In this document: piece after piece, positions 31,464 to 43,900 of the stretch | How the letters are laid out: each line of letters opens with the position of its first letter | How positions within the stretch are numbered: position 1 is the first letter of the stretch | Assembly (NCBI GenBank): GCA_037127255.1 | Contig: JBANSL010000020.1 | Coordinates: 62,693,598 to 62,757,597, forward strand | Direction: 5' to 3' | DNA: 64,000 nt | Source: Persicaria tinctoria | Lineage: Eukaryota > Streptophyta > Magnoliopsida > Caryophyllales > Polygonaceae | Notes under the pieces: model-generated | What the model saw: the letters and a program-made list of their open reading frames with translations, nothing else | The model's database searches: none | What the model was told of the DNA's origin: nothing | Program-made: the position numbers and the translations under genes

Positions 31464-31472
31464 TTTTTTAAT

Positions 31473-31940
31473 TGTAAATAAATGATATGAGGTTTTTAAC
31501 CAAGTGGCCCACCAAATGCTACAATATCAGTACGAAGAAGGCCCAGTAACATGCATTATGGGCCCAGTGGTCAGGCCCAACACGGCAAAGGCTGAAACTT
31601 TAAATCATGTTCATAGGGCCCAAAACTGAACTCCATAAACTTATGTCAAATTTCACCTCGCCTTTTATTTCTCAATTATTTTATTTATTTTTATCTTATT
31701 GTAAGTTTGTAACTTGTAATCTAGTTTTGGTGGTGAGGGATCTTTCATCACATGAACTGTCCCCAGTGCCTCTAGTCTTCAAGCAAATGATACATGAACA
31801 CCAATTATGCCTCCCATGCCATCATTATTTTATGATTTCTAAGGAACCCTAACTTCACTTTTATATATTTATTTTTCATTTTGTTTATATATCCATTTTT
31901 ATCAATTAATTTCCATCTCCAACGAGAGGACAAGTAGATC
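31473..31940. other. Gene-free stretch
   Basis: AT-rich sequence with several GGGCCCA/GGCCCA words around 31530-31620, a motif common in plant promoters, but no gene follows. Short frames lack recognisable content. Confidence 0.4.
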
Positions 31941-32184
31941 CTCCCTCCGATCCAAAATATATGTCGTTTGACCTTTCAACACATATTTTAAGAAGCTAAA
32001 ACTATAGTATAAAATATCAACTTATTTATTTATTTTTTAATAAGTTAATACTTGTTAGTAATAAATATTAAATTATAGTAAAAAAATAATAATAGAAAAG
32101 TTAATATATTAATATTATATAGTTTTTATCTCCTTAAAATACGTGTTAAAAAATCAAACGTCGTATATTTTGGATCCAAGGGAG
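31941..32184. mobile_element. Stowaway-like MITE
   Basis: Ends CTCCCTCCGATCCAAAATAT and, in reverse, ATATTTTGGATCCAAGGGAG. Inner parts (GTCGTTTGACCTTTCAACAC) pair with the opposite side. No coding capacity. The TA duplication expected for this family is not evident. Confidence 0.75.
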
Positions 32185-32731
32185 TTTTTTTTTTAATTAA
32201 GAAATAATTCGAGGTTCGGACGGACCTCATTTTTCGCTAGGTCATCAAAGGACAGCAAATAATAAACCATCAAACCTGCAATATAAAATATAGAGGTGCA
32301 ATACAAACAGTGACAAACAAATTTAACCTTAATATGTCGAGGACAATATAGAATCATAGACTACGACTCAAAACCAAGTACTATCAAACAATGACATTGT
32401 TGGTCAGTGGTACATCAGGTATCCCTGTATCAGTACAAGTAGATAGTAGATAGTAGATACTGCACTTGAATTGTTTTTTTTTTCATTATTAATTTGTCCT
32501 CTATGTTTGAAGCATCCCTTTGTTTTTAGCAAGCCGAAAATTAATTTGCCACTTCCTTTATAATTGAAATTATAAGTTAATTTGTCCTCTATATTTGAAC
32601 ATTTTTCTGCATGTATTTTTCTACTAGGTTTTAGTCGCTGAGTTCAATTATCCATCACACTTATTTAATCAGCACTTATTTAATTAATTGTTCTCGAATG
32701 ATTATTTATTAATTATTCATCACCCTTCTTA

Positions 32732-33091
32732 GTGCTTGTTTGGATTGGTTTGAAATACCCAAGAAATTGAATATCCCAGAAAGTTAGATAGAATATCTGC
32801 GTTTGGTTAACATTATTCATTTTCAAAAACACAGAAATTGAAATTCCCATGAATTTAACTTCTTGTGAAATACAGGAATTGGAATTACCAAGGGGTACAT
32901 GGTAAGACAACTTCCACAATTTTCTTACTAATAACAATTCCTTATTTATCTCACTATATCAAATCCACCATTATTTCATTTTTCAACCAAACATATTTTA
33001 TAAAATCCTAGAAAGTGTAATTCGGGGAAGTAGACTTCCTAGGAATTAAAATCTCGGGAAGTAGACTTCCTACATTTATCCAAACGAGCAC
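32732..33091. mobile_element. Tourist-like (PIF/Harbinger) MITE with TTA duplication
   Basis: The 360-bp element starts GTGCTTGTTTGGAT and ends ATCCAAACGAGCAC, a 14-bp terminal inverted repeat with one mismatch. TTA is present on both sides (32729-32731 and 33092-33094). AT-rich and noncoding inside. Confidence 0.85.
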
Positions 33092-33472
33092 TTAAAGTTT
33101 GAACCGCTTTAAATTTCTTTCTTTAAATTTCTTGTAGATGTAACAGTAATTAATTTTAAAAATATAACAACCCTTATAAGTAATAAACCATCTTAATTCT
33201 TAACTATCAAGTCACAAAAGAATTAATTATTTCTATTTTTTTTTAATAAAATATAGATAAATATCATTGGTCATTGATGAGAGAAGATGAAGATATAGCT
33301 TTTCCCTGGTTTTCTTTGAAGCAAAGGGCAATGAGAGCTGTCCATGCGGACCATGCATCTACCTATCTAAAAGAGCTAGCTCATGTGGTACACATTTGAG
33401 TTTGGGTTTGAGCCTTTTTCAAAGAAAACAAATTATTTCTAAAAAATGCATATAATATAGATATTTATAGTT

Positions 33473-33669
33473 TTTATGACCACGAAACCCATCATTTGGT
33501 GGTAATTCTGGGCACGTGGCCAAGTCGACAGGAGTCATACACCAAGTAAATCGAATTGAGTCGACCGATTCGACCCACTGTTATAGAGCAAGACAGAGAT
33601 ATCGAACCCGACCGAGACCTCCTAACTTTCCTCTTACTCTATACCACTAGGTCTCTCCAACTGGGCCAA
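33473..33669 (-). mobile_element. tRNA-derived SINE, diverged copy
   Basis: On the minus strand the order is CCCAGTTGGAGAGACCTAGTG (A-box region), GGAGGTCTCGGTCGGGTTCG (B-box region), a body with TGGGTCG and GGCCACGTGCCC words, and a tail ending in TCATAAAAAC. It matches the better preserved copy at 36721-36990 word by word, with many substitutions. Confidence 0.65.
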
Positions 33670-34077
33670 TGTAGACATTTTTTAAAAAAAATAATCAATG
33701 GTATCTCTGTTAGTAATAATTTGGAAATAAATAATTTGAGAATAAATTTAAAATCACAAACGGAAAAACTTTCAATAAAGACCATCTCATGTACATCTTT
33801 GTTGCCAAAGTAGGGGAAAGGATGTACATTGCTTCCCCTCCAACACAAGTAAGTAAGTAACCAAACAAAAAAGGAACGTGGCTAACATAAAGCAACATCC
33901 TCACTTTTCACACACATATCGGTATTGTTTCTATAAATTTAATTTAGATTGAGGAATCATTAATTAGTAGTTTTAAATATCCAAAATTTCTCTTTGTTAT
34001 AATTAGCAGCAAATGAACTCTTTATCGGCAAAGGATTAATAACATTGACTCGAAAGAGTAGAGAGATATGAATGATA

Positions 34078-34225
34078 TCAAAGTGTCCCACATTGAAAAG
34101 TTGAACATATTAAGACCTAGTATATGAGTAGGTGGACTACTCCTTCTGCCAATTGGTTTTAGAATGAAACCTCACTCGGCTTGTGTGCTAGGCTATACTA
34201 GCGCATGTGCGCCTGTGCACACGAC
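34078..34225 (+). mobile_element. TRIM LTR fragment, same family as the 14.4 kb array
   Basis: Shares TGTCCCACATTGAAAAGTTG, GTGGACTACTCCTTCT, CCAATTGGTTTTAGAATG and GCGCATGTGCGCCTGTGCAC with the LTRs at 14408-15322, in the opposite orientation. No PBS or second LTR is nearby. Confidence 0.75.
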
Positions 34226-34245
34226 TTCTATTACCAAACGTGTCA

Positions 34246-34455
34246 TCTTCTCTCGCCATGTCACATTTGATGAGACCACATTCCCTTTTTCTAGTCGGTC
34301 CGGTCCGAGTCGGCTTGTGTGCTAGGCTACATAGATCTCATATTGTATATCTTCTCTCGCCATGTCACATTTGATGAGACCACATTCCTTTTTTCTAGTC
34401 GGTCCGGTCCGAGTCGGCTTGTGTGCTAGGCTACATAGATCTCATATTGTATAGT
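34246..34455. repeat. Tandem duplication of about 102 bp
   Basis: The phrase from TCTTCTCTCGCCATGTCACA through CTAGTCGGTCCGGTCCGAGT to CTCATATTGTATA is repeated twice with one or two differences. Its second half also occurs in the TRIM LTR family (TGTGTGCTAGGCTA), so it probably arose within an LTR fragment. Confidence 0.85.
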
Positions 34456-34482
34456 GGGTCCAAAGGCCCAATATCTTGTAAC

Positions 34483-34491
<9 letters not shown>

Positions 34492-34572
<81 letters not shown>
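34492..34572. repeat. TA dinucleotide microsatellite
   Basis: About 40 TA units, interrupted only at the left end (TACATATATA). Likely polymorphic in length and prone to sequencing error. Confidence 0.97.
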
Positions 34573-34574
<2 letters not shown>

Positions 34575-36700
34575 TTGTTTAATGAATGAAACCCTCAAGG
34601 AAAACTTTACCATCAATCTCATGATCTTACATCATCGGCTCCTCCGCTGACCAACGTCTTATGGGTTGTTGGGGTTTTACTTTCTTCCTTATTGATTTGT
34701 GTTGCTTATGGTTGTATATTGACGATTAGTCCGTCTGTCGATTCGTCGGCCTCTCGAGTTTCAGGCTCGTCTGCCCTCGAATTTTTACCTAATAAAAAAA
34801 AATTAAAAAAAATCCACCGAATATCATTTTGGAGCGGCCCATGTTGCGGTTGGTCCCTGTGTATAAATAATATATGATGCACTTGAAATTGAATGCATGG
34901 ATGCGCCTTAAACCCACTTTGTGATATTGTGTTTATGCCTCGTGATTATCGATCGATGCCAACTGCAACTTTGATGGTTTACCAATAAAGTTGTGATTAA
35001 TTATGATACAAAATGAATAAAAACTCATATACTGTATGATTTTCAATTGTGAGTTTTCTTTTGGTTGCATTTTTCTTGTGCCTATTAACATGGGTTGTGG
35101 CCTCAAAAGTATGCACAGGGAGAAAAGGTTTTGTAGGTTTGCATTTGTTATTATTTTATTTATTTTTTTGCTCTTAGGTTTGCATTTCTTATGGATCACT
35201 TTTTGGTGTAAGCTATAAAGTCCATAATTGTTGACCAATGGTGGACACCTCGGTTTGCAAGCTTATTTTTCTTCATTTTTTAATGGGAATTAACTATTTT
35301 TTTTTTGGTGAACATGGGAATTAACTATTATTAATACTTGTTAATTGGATTATTTTAGCCCTTTTTTAGTGTGAAGGTTATTATTACTATCAATTAAACA
35401 AAAGTTGATGAGGAATAAATAAATAAATAGATAAGAAAAAACCAATGATAAGATAGTAGAGGAGGGATTAATGTCTATCATAAATTTGCCTTGTTAAATT
35501 GGTTGTGGAATATACACATCTAACATTGATAATATAATAATATAAGAAATTCAAGTCTTGTATATAAGTCGGTGGACTATTCCTTTTAATACAATTGGTT
35601 TTAGGATGAAATCTCATCGGTTTTGCGTGCTTAGATATTGGGTGGTTAGGCAGTTGCACTAAGGCCGAGGTGTGTGGAAAATGTGAAAATGATACACATC
35701 CCACATTGCCTTGTCTATAACCCTTCCATCGGTTTTGCGTGCTCGGCTTTGCCTTTGACCCACCGAAAATCGAAATTTAATAGTTAGTCGTAATTTACTT
35801 TATATCCTAGAAGTACAAATTTTAGATAGGTGATAAGCAATATATGTGTTTTGTATAATTTTTCAAAACAAAAAAAAAATCATAAATTGGAATTCCTGGA
35901 AAATGGTAAAATTCAAGTTAGAATTCATTTTACTCTTATTGTATAAAAAAATTAAATTACTCATATAAACTTTATATATAAAGATAAAGAGTAATTTCAA
36001 ATGAATTGTTATGAATTTTTCATGTTCGACCATCCAAAATACAATAATTAACTTTACGAGAATTTATTTTCAACAAAGTATATTTTCATACTTTTAGTAG
36101 AACTTGTGCCTAAAAAGTAAATATGAAATTCCTAATGCACTTTGACCAAACGAAGCCTTATTCAAGCTTATAATTTGGATTTAATAGTGATTATTTAATC
36201 GATCTTATCTATAATGAAAAATCTCACTACATCGATCCACTACTCGAGCATTACTCCTCATGGACTTCATTCATACATCCCATAGATTTTGTCAACAAAA
36301 AACTAAAAAAGATGCACTTTTTCTTGCAGCAGCTAAATAAAATAAATTATGTTGAGCATATATAAATATATAATCATTCTATAAATAAATCAATGTATAA
36401 TTAACCTTGAACTGGTCCCTTATTATTTATTAACTAATAATTAAGGGAGTCAAATGATGTAGCTTGCTTTTGGCTACATGCCACTAAAGCACATCTCATC
36501 ATGCCTAATACTTAAGAAACAAGTGCATCATGAGTTGATCTGAATCTACTTGACTTACATTTATTTATGATTATTAATTAATTAATTCAAATATAATATG
36601 TCATTTATAAACCAATTAGCACTCATGAATGTTGATTATAGTTGTACTCAAGCGAGGAAGAAACACATTGCAGAAAGGGCCACTAAGAATCTAACTAAGA
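34573..36700. other. Gene-free stretch with TRIM LTR remnant
   Basis: No supported gene. At about 35560-35640 the words GTCGGTGGACTATTCCTTTT and CAATTGGTTTTAGGATG show another degraded LTR of the TRIM family. The phrase GGGAATTAACTATT occurs twice near 35285-35330. The rest is AT-rich. Confidence 0.5.
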
Positions 36701-36720
36701 TTATTCACCAAAATTACCTT

Positions 36721-36990
36721 TTTTTTTTTTTTTTATGACGAGGAACCCACCATTGGTGGCAAACCCCGGACACGTGACGTGACCCAGCCGACAAGTCCGG
36801 ACACGTGACGTGACCCAGCCGGCAAGAGCAAGGCAAGGTAAACCGACTTGCGCTGACCGGCTCGACCCACTGGAAAGGAGCAAGGCAAACCTTGGATTAA
36901 AATCCAAGGAAAGGGGCGTAGGTAGGGATCGAACCCGAGACCTCCTGACATCCCCCTTGCTCCCCACCAGTGAGCCACCCCGACTGGGCC
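36721..36990 (-). mobile_element. tRNA-derived SINE
   Basis: Reading on the minus strand: CCCAGTCGGGGTGGCTCACT (A box), a spacer, GGTCTCGGGTTCGATCCC (B box), then a body of about 170 bases containing two near-identical CACGTGACGTGACCCAGCCG phrases in the plus sense, and a poly(A) tail (poly T at 36720-36734). A/B-box spacing and the tail mark a polymerase III retroposon. Apparent ORFs here are by-products. Confidence 0.85.
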
Positions 36991-37261
36991 TCTTATCACC
37001 GTATAATGTACTTTTGAAATGTTGATCGAGTAAAAAGTGGCGACCAACATTTTTTTTTCCGGGTTTTCTTCAATTGAGAAAGATTTTCCAAATTTAAATT
37101 ATCTTTAGTTTTTTTAATATTGTTTTCCTGGGATCGTTTATTTATTTGGTAGGAAATCTTTCTCGATTGAGTTTCTTATCCTATGCCATTGGACATATGA
37201 TAGAAAGACAAATTTTTGTAATCATCCAAAACATTATTAAAAATAATGTAGTTACTAAGTA

Positions 37262-37494
37262 CTCCCTCCGTTAATTAGAAATTGACGTTTTACTATTCAC
37301 ACACGCTTTTTATGTGTTAAAAACTATATCAAAGATTAACTTTTTCAATATTTTTTTTAATAATTTCATACTTATTACTATTAAGTATGAATTTATAAAA
37401 ACAAATGTAAAAAAAAGTTAATATTTTATATAGTTTTTAACACCTAAAAAAGCGTGTGTGAATAGTAAAATGTCAAGTTTTAATTAACGGAGTA
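37262..37494. mobile_element. Stowaway MITE
   Basis: Starts CTCCCTCCGTTAATTAG and ends TTTTAATTAACGGAG, with TA on each side. Inner arms pair over most of their length (for example ACTATTCACACACGCTTTTT with AAAAAAGCGTGTGTGAATAG). Noncoding. Confidence 0.88.
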
Positions 37495-37495
37495 T

Positions 37496-38239
37496 TAGTT
37501 TAACATACTTGTATGATGAGTTTATGTAACCCTAACAATGGTTAATACTACTCTTAAATCTTGAGGCGTTATTAAAAATAAATTAACAAATGAGAGAAAT
37601 AATCCATCAATTTTATATTTTTGCTCGATTTCTTCTTTTATAAATGCCCCTTTCTTAATAAAAATCAAACTGAATTAACACACACAATTTCCTTATATTA
37701 TCATAGAATTTTGAGTCATAAAAATAATCATATACGCACGAGATAATATATAATTATCACTTTATCTATCTAAATAGTATTGTATGGTTGACATATACAA
37801 CTTTAAATATATAGTAACAAAATAAAATTTATAATTTTTATGACATTGCCGAGTGACACGTACGTACTTAATACTACGTATGAGTTAATGCAACGAGCTG
37901 ACTTGATCCAATACTTAAAATAGTTGAGTTTGACCTAAAAAATTGCAGCCACTCGAATTGGGGTCATTTTCAATATAATTTTCTAAATCTATAAACCCTT
38001 GTGATTTAATTTTTTTTTTTGGATTATCTTGATCCTAGACATATTTTCAATTGTTTTTTCTACTCTATGTTCTTAAATTATAAGTTAATTATTTAGAAAT
38101 AAATAAATATTATCTCATATGTTTTATTAATTTTTTAAACAGATTTTGTTATACGGGTGGTCGTCCATCCAAGTATGTTGTACGGGGTTGACTGTTGGCC
38201 AATTACTAAGGATTTAGAGTATAAGAGTAAAAGATGTTA
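37496..38239. other. Gene-free stretch
   Basis: AT-rich sequence with no supported frame, RNA gene or repeat structure that I can name. Confidence 0.4.
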
Positions 38240-38560
38240 GTGACAGAAATGGAGACGCTGCGTTGGATGTGTGGTATATCATATTAGACAAGATCATAAA
38301 TGAGGTTATTCGGAACAAGGTTGAGGTGACCAATATGTTGGTACGTACTGAATGCTCAGAGGAGGCAATCGATGGCACTTGTGCGGATCGAGGTGCGAGA
38401 GTTTGAATCTAGGAGATTTCCGTCGTGTTAGAGACGGACCCAGAAAGCTAGAGTTGTATGAAAGTTATTCATAAAGACCTTACTCTCTTATCTCTTACAG
38501 AAGACATGACTATGGACCGAGATCACTAAAGGAGTCACATACATGCAGGTCGAGGATTCT
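38240..38560 (+). pseudogene. Remnant of a non-LTR element reverse transcriptase C-terminus
   Basis: The words ETLRWMCG, DKIINEVIRNKVEVTN (next frame) and EDMTMDR recall the conserved end of a plant non-LTR retroelement protein, which reads M-RWMCG-TR-DKIRNE-IR--V...TEDM--DR---R. Several stops and frameshifts separate them. A GTTTGTTTGTTTGTTT stretch follows, as in some 3' tails. A dead fragment. Confidence 0.55.
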
Positions 38561-39469
38561 TAGTTTGTTTGTTTGTTTGTTTATACTTTAGTTTCGTTCT
38601 ATTTTGCTTTTGGTTCTCATTTCTTTGCCCTTTTCTCTTATGGCCATTCGTTTATAAGGACTTGATTCTTTAAAAATACTCCATTGACATATCGGAAAAA
38701 GAGGGTATACATCTTAACCTTCCGGATCTCACTCTATTACGGGATCCACTTGGTAGTGTTATTGTTGTTTAAAGTTCATTCATTTCTACATTTTTTTTCT
38801 TAATAAAAATATAAAGTATAGATTAGGCAAATAGATTAATTAAACATCAGTACATATAATGTTTGACATTCTAATTTGATAGTTCGAATAGATTATCGCT
38901 TGAACCATTACTCCTCCACAAATTACCATTTTAGCTTCGGTTAAAACATGACTAAATCTACTCGTCAATCTTGGCCTAAACACCCACTAAATTTCAAAAA
39001 CCCCAATTCACACTTCGTAAATGACTGGCACAAGTTTGAATGATTTACGGCTACTTTTATGACTTAAGCCAAAAAACAAAAAGGAAACTTCCAATTTCAG
39101 AAAAAAGGAAAAGGAAACAGAAAATCACAAAAAAAATAAAAAAAATAACATTAATTTGCAGGTGCCTTTCAAACTAGATATTTACAAACCAGTGCCTGAT
39201 CCCAAAAATATTTATAGATCAAGACACAAATCAAATATAACAAACAGAACATGGGCCGCTAATATTTTTTTTTTAAATAAAATAAATAAATTTGTGTAGA
39301 TCTGAATAAATGATATTGATATAGTTCATTTCTCACTAAATAAACTCAATAAAAAAATAAAAAAAACTACCAATTCAATTATTTAATTTACCTTATACTT
39401 GATACTTATTACTCGTCACATGAACCAGATCTGCTTTATAAATTTGTCATTATTATTATTATTTTTATT

Positions 39470-39511
<42 letters not shown>

Positions 39512-39616
39512 ATAAAGATGGCTTACATAAAGTTAGTTGGAAGCCTCGTAACAAATTGAGCTCCAACCCCTTTCTGAATAGTAAAACCAACTCTATGAAA
39601 TATAAAATCGCTATTA
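38561..39616. other. Gene-free stretch with an ATT microsatellite
   Basis: AT-rich DNA. At about 39448-39512 an ATT/TTA trinucleotide run of roughly 15-20 units is present. Nothing else is supported. Confidence 0.6.
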
Positions 39617-39892
39617 TCAGACCCCGCGCCATAACTTTTCGTTAACCCGCTTCAAGAACCCAATAGCATCACCTCCCAGTTCCCCAAAGGTAGAGAATGC
39701 AAATGCCATGAAGCCATACCCCTTAGCAGTACAGATATCTGCGTACTTCTTTTCCTTCCTTTCCGTTGCTTGGGAAACAACCTTGCCGGGTATAAATGAA
39801 TCATTAACTCTAGTTGTGAACGGCGAAGCTCCAACCACATCAACACAAGTATCCCTGCCCTTGTCCCACCCATAAACCAACAAATCACCAAC
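39617..39892 (-). pseudogene. Fragment of a transposon-linked nuclease-like domain
   Basis: After an acceptor-like TTTTGTAG the minus strand reads VGDLLVYGWDKGRDTCVDVV, GASPFTTRV and GYGFMAFAFSTFGELGGDA, then stops. This matches, from memory, a widespread plant repeat-encoded domain (LLVYGWD-G-D-C-DLT--SPF ... GYGF--F-FSTLGEL---A). The GWD...CVD spacing is suggestive of a PD-(D/E)XK-type nuclease fold, which is inference. The rest of the domain and the upstream region are missing. Confidence 0.5.
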
Positions 39893-39989
39893 CTACAAAA
39901 AAGAATGATTTACCATCCATCACATTCACATTTCACATTATCACACTTTTACTATAACTCTATAAGGTCCCGAATTGTAAATATCGAAA

Positions 39990-40788
39990 ATATATGCACC
40001 TTAAACGTAATTTTTCCAAAATAACAATGGCGATAAGTGACGTGTCCCCTGGCCCTTCTATTTAATATTTCCAGTCTTTCCCTCTTATTTCTCTCCCCTC
40101 TCTTTCTCTCTCCTTCGTCTTCCTCTTCCTCTTCAAGATTTACATATCTCTGTTGCTTTCGCAGAGAGCTTAGGGTTTTGTTTCGAAAGGGGGATCGAAG
40201 GTTATCTTGCAAGGTAACAAGTCGTTTTGCTTCCAGTTTCTTAATCTTTCGCCGTTGCGGTTGGAATTTTTCTATGCTGACCTTCTCTTTGCGTGGAAGT
40301 TGTGGAAAGATTGGAACGAATTATATAAATTAATGCAACCGATTTGGATGCGCATTCGTTTTCGCATTTACTCAGTTTGATTTCGAGTTCGCATCCTATT
40401 GCTCACCGCATTTTATATGTATCCAGACTGTTTCCCTTGATTTCTCACTGTTTCGTATTTTTCACTTTTGGCGTTTGCAAACGCCAAAAGTCTGAAACTC
40501 GTTAAATTTTTTCGTGCTTTAATTTGATTCTGTTCTCGAATTTCGTGTTTCTGTTTGAATTTTTTTGTTTCTGTTTGGTACTTCTGCTTGAATAGTTGTT
40601 CGTTTGCTTTTGTTTGAATGGGGAGGGGTGATGGATTGGGATATGCAACTAATGCAGTATAAAATTGGGGGGAAAGTTGTGATTACTTTCTCAATTTCAT
40701 CTGTATCTGTGCAATTTTGTAAGTCAATCTTGTGTTACTGTTGCTGATGATTTTTTTCCTTTTTAATAGGAGGGTGGGTTTTGTGCAG
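39990..40788 (+). promoter_or_regulatory. Promoter, leader exon and leader intron of the RING gene
   Basis: A GTGACGTGTCC element (40036-40046) has the ACGTG core of a G-box-like site. CTATTTAATATT at 40057-40068 is a plausible TATA region. It is followed by a CT-rich stretch typical of plant transcription starts. The leader exon probably ends at about 40212 (TGCAAG then GTAACA), and the leader intron ends at TTGTGCAG (40788). Confidence 0.5.
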
Positions 40789-40828
40789 ATCTATTAATCC
40801 GGTGTACTGCCGGCTTTCTTGAGATTTT

Positions 40829-40905
40829 ATGTTGATTGCTTGCGCTCGTTGTGTTCTTTTTCCAACGCAATGGGCTGTTTAAGAGATCCTATAGAAGACA
40901 ATTAG
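40829..40905 (+). promoter_or_regulatory. Two overlapping upstream ORFs in the RING gene leader
   Basis: uORF1 (40829-40882) encodes MLIACARCVLFPTQWAV. uORF2 (40870-40905) encodes MGCLRDPIEDN in a different frame and overlaps uORF1. Both end before the main ATG at 40952, leaving 46 bases. They are expected to reduce or condition translation of the main frame if the leader is spliced as predicted. Confidence 0.6.
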
Positions 40906-40951
40906 TCTATTAAGGCTAAGATCAATTTGTGGTGGTGGAATCGCTAGCTCC

Positions 40952-43900
40952 ATGATAGTAATGGCTGTAGCTGGTCTTCAAAATGTTCCCAGACTTGATT
41001 CTTCTATCTTGAGTGATGCTAGACCATCAACGTCCTCAGGGCAGCATGGGAACCGAGGCAGGGCAATATCAAGGACGTCCTCCATCCTGCAAATGTGGAG
41101 GGAATTGGAAGACGAGTGTCTAGCTACCCGTAGTCATGAGAGATTTGGGGGGAGATTGCAAAATGAGACTGGTGATGCATTGAGTTCTGCTATCTTGACC
41201 TCAAATTTGCATCAGGCTCAAGTCAGTGAGAATAGGGTTGGTTTGGAAGGTTCAACTGGCAATGAAAATGTGGATGTTACTGTCGGCGGAGATTCTGTTG
41301 GGTCTCAGACTGAGCAGGATGATCATATTAGTTTGACTTCAGAGCAATCCCAGGATCTTGCAGAACCCGAAAGGGAGCGGGTGAGGCAGATATTTCGAGA
41401 GTGGATGAGTACTGGTGGAAATGGGCTGACATCTAATGGGTCTAGCATCAATAGCAGTCCCAGGGCTCAGTTGCTTGGCCGGACTGAACTTGAGAGGATC
41501 AGGGTTGTGAGGGAGTGGATTCATACAGCTTGTGATCAAAGGGAAAGCGTCGTTAGTAATCGAGAAGAACATGTGACTGAGATTGGTTCACAGATTGATC
41601 GGGTTCGTGAAGGACTAGTTGTTGCTCAAGGCGAAGGTCCTACCGAGAATAATAGGAGGGATATCCGCAGACTGTGTGGCAGACAGGCTCTGGTTGACTT
41701 GTTGGCAAATAATGAGCGGGAGAGACGAAGAGAGCTCCAGGTTTTGCTAGAGCGCTGTCCCGTGAGCAGTTTTGGATTCCGAAACCGAATTCAGGTTAGC
41801 TGGTCTTCCCTTCACAATACTATAAAATGTGAACTGTAGCCATCAATTCCTGATTTTGATAATTACAATGACCATTTATACCTGAATTGATTGCTGGGAT
41901 CTCTAGTTATGCAGTTCTCAGTGTATTATATGAACTGATTAATTTGATCCAACATGTATTTTCAAGTTTCCTGCTTCCCACCTTTAAGTCGTGCCCCTTG
42001 TATATGTTATGGCAGACATTTTGTATCACAAATTCACAACTTGCCCTTATAAACAGCATCCCTCTCCTAGATTGGCTATACATTCAGAGTGAACTCTAGA
42101 TTAATTCGCTTTTCTCAAGATAGGCTTTTATCAGCCCTGACCTGGACTCTGCTTGTTAACTAGTGTTGCTTATCCTTGCAGTCAGTACTGAGAATTAGGT
42201 TGCTGCATAATAGGTCAGTTGAATACAACAGAACCAACTCGACTGCGGAGAGTGAATTAGGATTTTTGAGGCAGAGGAATACTGTTTCTGGTTTGAGGTA
42301 CATCTTCTGCTTTGGACTATTATTTGAACAATTTATCTTATTGAAAGTAAGATTTCAAGTTTTCACTTAAAAGTATAATCAGAGATCCGAAGAAGGTGAG
42401 AAAATGAAAACAATCAAATAAATCCTAGTGTCATATCCTCATCTATTGTTTGAGAATTGAGACGCAAAATATTTGTTGTGGCAGTGGCCCTGACATCAAA
42501 CCTTTTTACATTCCGGATGTTAAATAATTCGGCAATTGTAAATCATACTGTTAGAATTCTAAAATCACTGATGATTTTCAGCATTGCTGATTCTTCTTTC
42601 CTTTTATTCCTGCTTGTTAATAATGTTAATCTTTGTGGCTTATAGTCATGGGAATGCATTTCAGTTTTGAAGTTTGATCTGTCAACAATGAATCTATGTA
42701 CATTGTCAGACACCAATGTTAGAGAGAATTACTGCCATGGAATTTGAAGTTTTGTCAACTTTTCTGATTTGAAGTGCTTAATTCCTGCTTTCTCTGCAGA
42801 GAAGGGTTCCTATCACGAATGGAGTACAGTGTTCATGATCAAGCAAATGATCATTCCAGTGGTTCTTCTAACACTAATACCAATGTGTTGAGAAGAACTG
42901 ATACCCAACCCAACAGTTCAGTTGAGGTAGTTGGTAATGAACATGAACAAGTTAATCCTGTTATTGGCGAAAGGAGTTCTAATCAATCAAATCATATCGA
43001 AGATCCTCACTGTGGCAATGAGATCATTACACAAGGAGATGCTGACCTTATCGAAGCAACCCTGGTTCATGACGCGGATGAAGTTAACAGACAAGAGGCA
43101 GTAGCTGATGAAGTTAGTGTTGCTTCTGAAGGTGATGAGACCAGAATCTGGCAGGCGAATTCCTCTGAATCATTTCAGCACAGGGATGGAATTGAAGAAA
43201 CATATCAAGCATATTCTGATTATGGTGACGAGGAGCTTCAGCTACACAGTTCATTGTCTTATGCAGAGACTGTACATAGTCAGCATGAAGAAATTCATGA
43301 TGCCATTTTTGAGCAACATGATCATAGTGAGTACTATGGTCCACACTATGTGTCGCCTGAAGTTGACTTGGAAGATCAAGGTTCTGAAGTTGCACATGAG
43401 AGAGACCCAACTACTCATGAATATGAACAAGTATCAGAGAGCGAGGATCAACCATGGGTTGGTGGTGGTTTGCCAAGTGAATGGAATAATGGGAGTCAAC
43501 AGGAACTGGGTCAAGAACGACGGCAAGTTGGTAATAGTGATGTTCAACCTCATGATAATACTGCAGGAAATGAAAGCATAGAGCAGAGTCAACTTGAGGA
43601 GCTCTGGGCCCAGGAACCTCCGGAAAGTTGGTTGACATTACCTTCTGAACCCGGAGTTTCATCTACAGGGAGGGTTGATCTGAATTACCATTCGGATGAT
43701 GGTAACACACATAATATTGAACTACGAGAACTGTCCAGTAGGTATGTGTTATATCATCTTTAAACCTTTTTTTAATAATTTTATTTGTTTGCTGGGACAA
43801 AAATTTACAAGATTTATATGATGTTGTAGGAGAAGAGTTTCGAGTCTTCTTCACAGTGGATTCCGTGAGAGTCTTGACCAACTCATTCAGTCATATGTGG

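Noticed and set aside
42774..43763. Long plus-strand ORF as a separate gene
   Set aside because: It is the third coding exon of the RING gene, bounded by good splice sites in matching phase.
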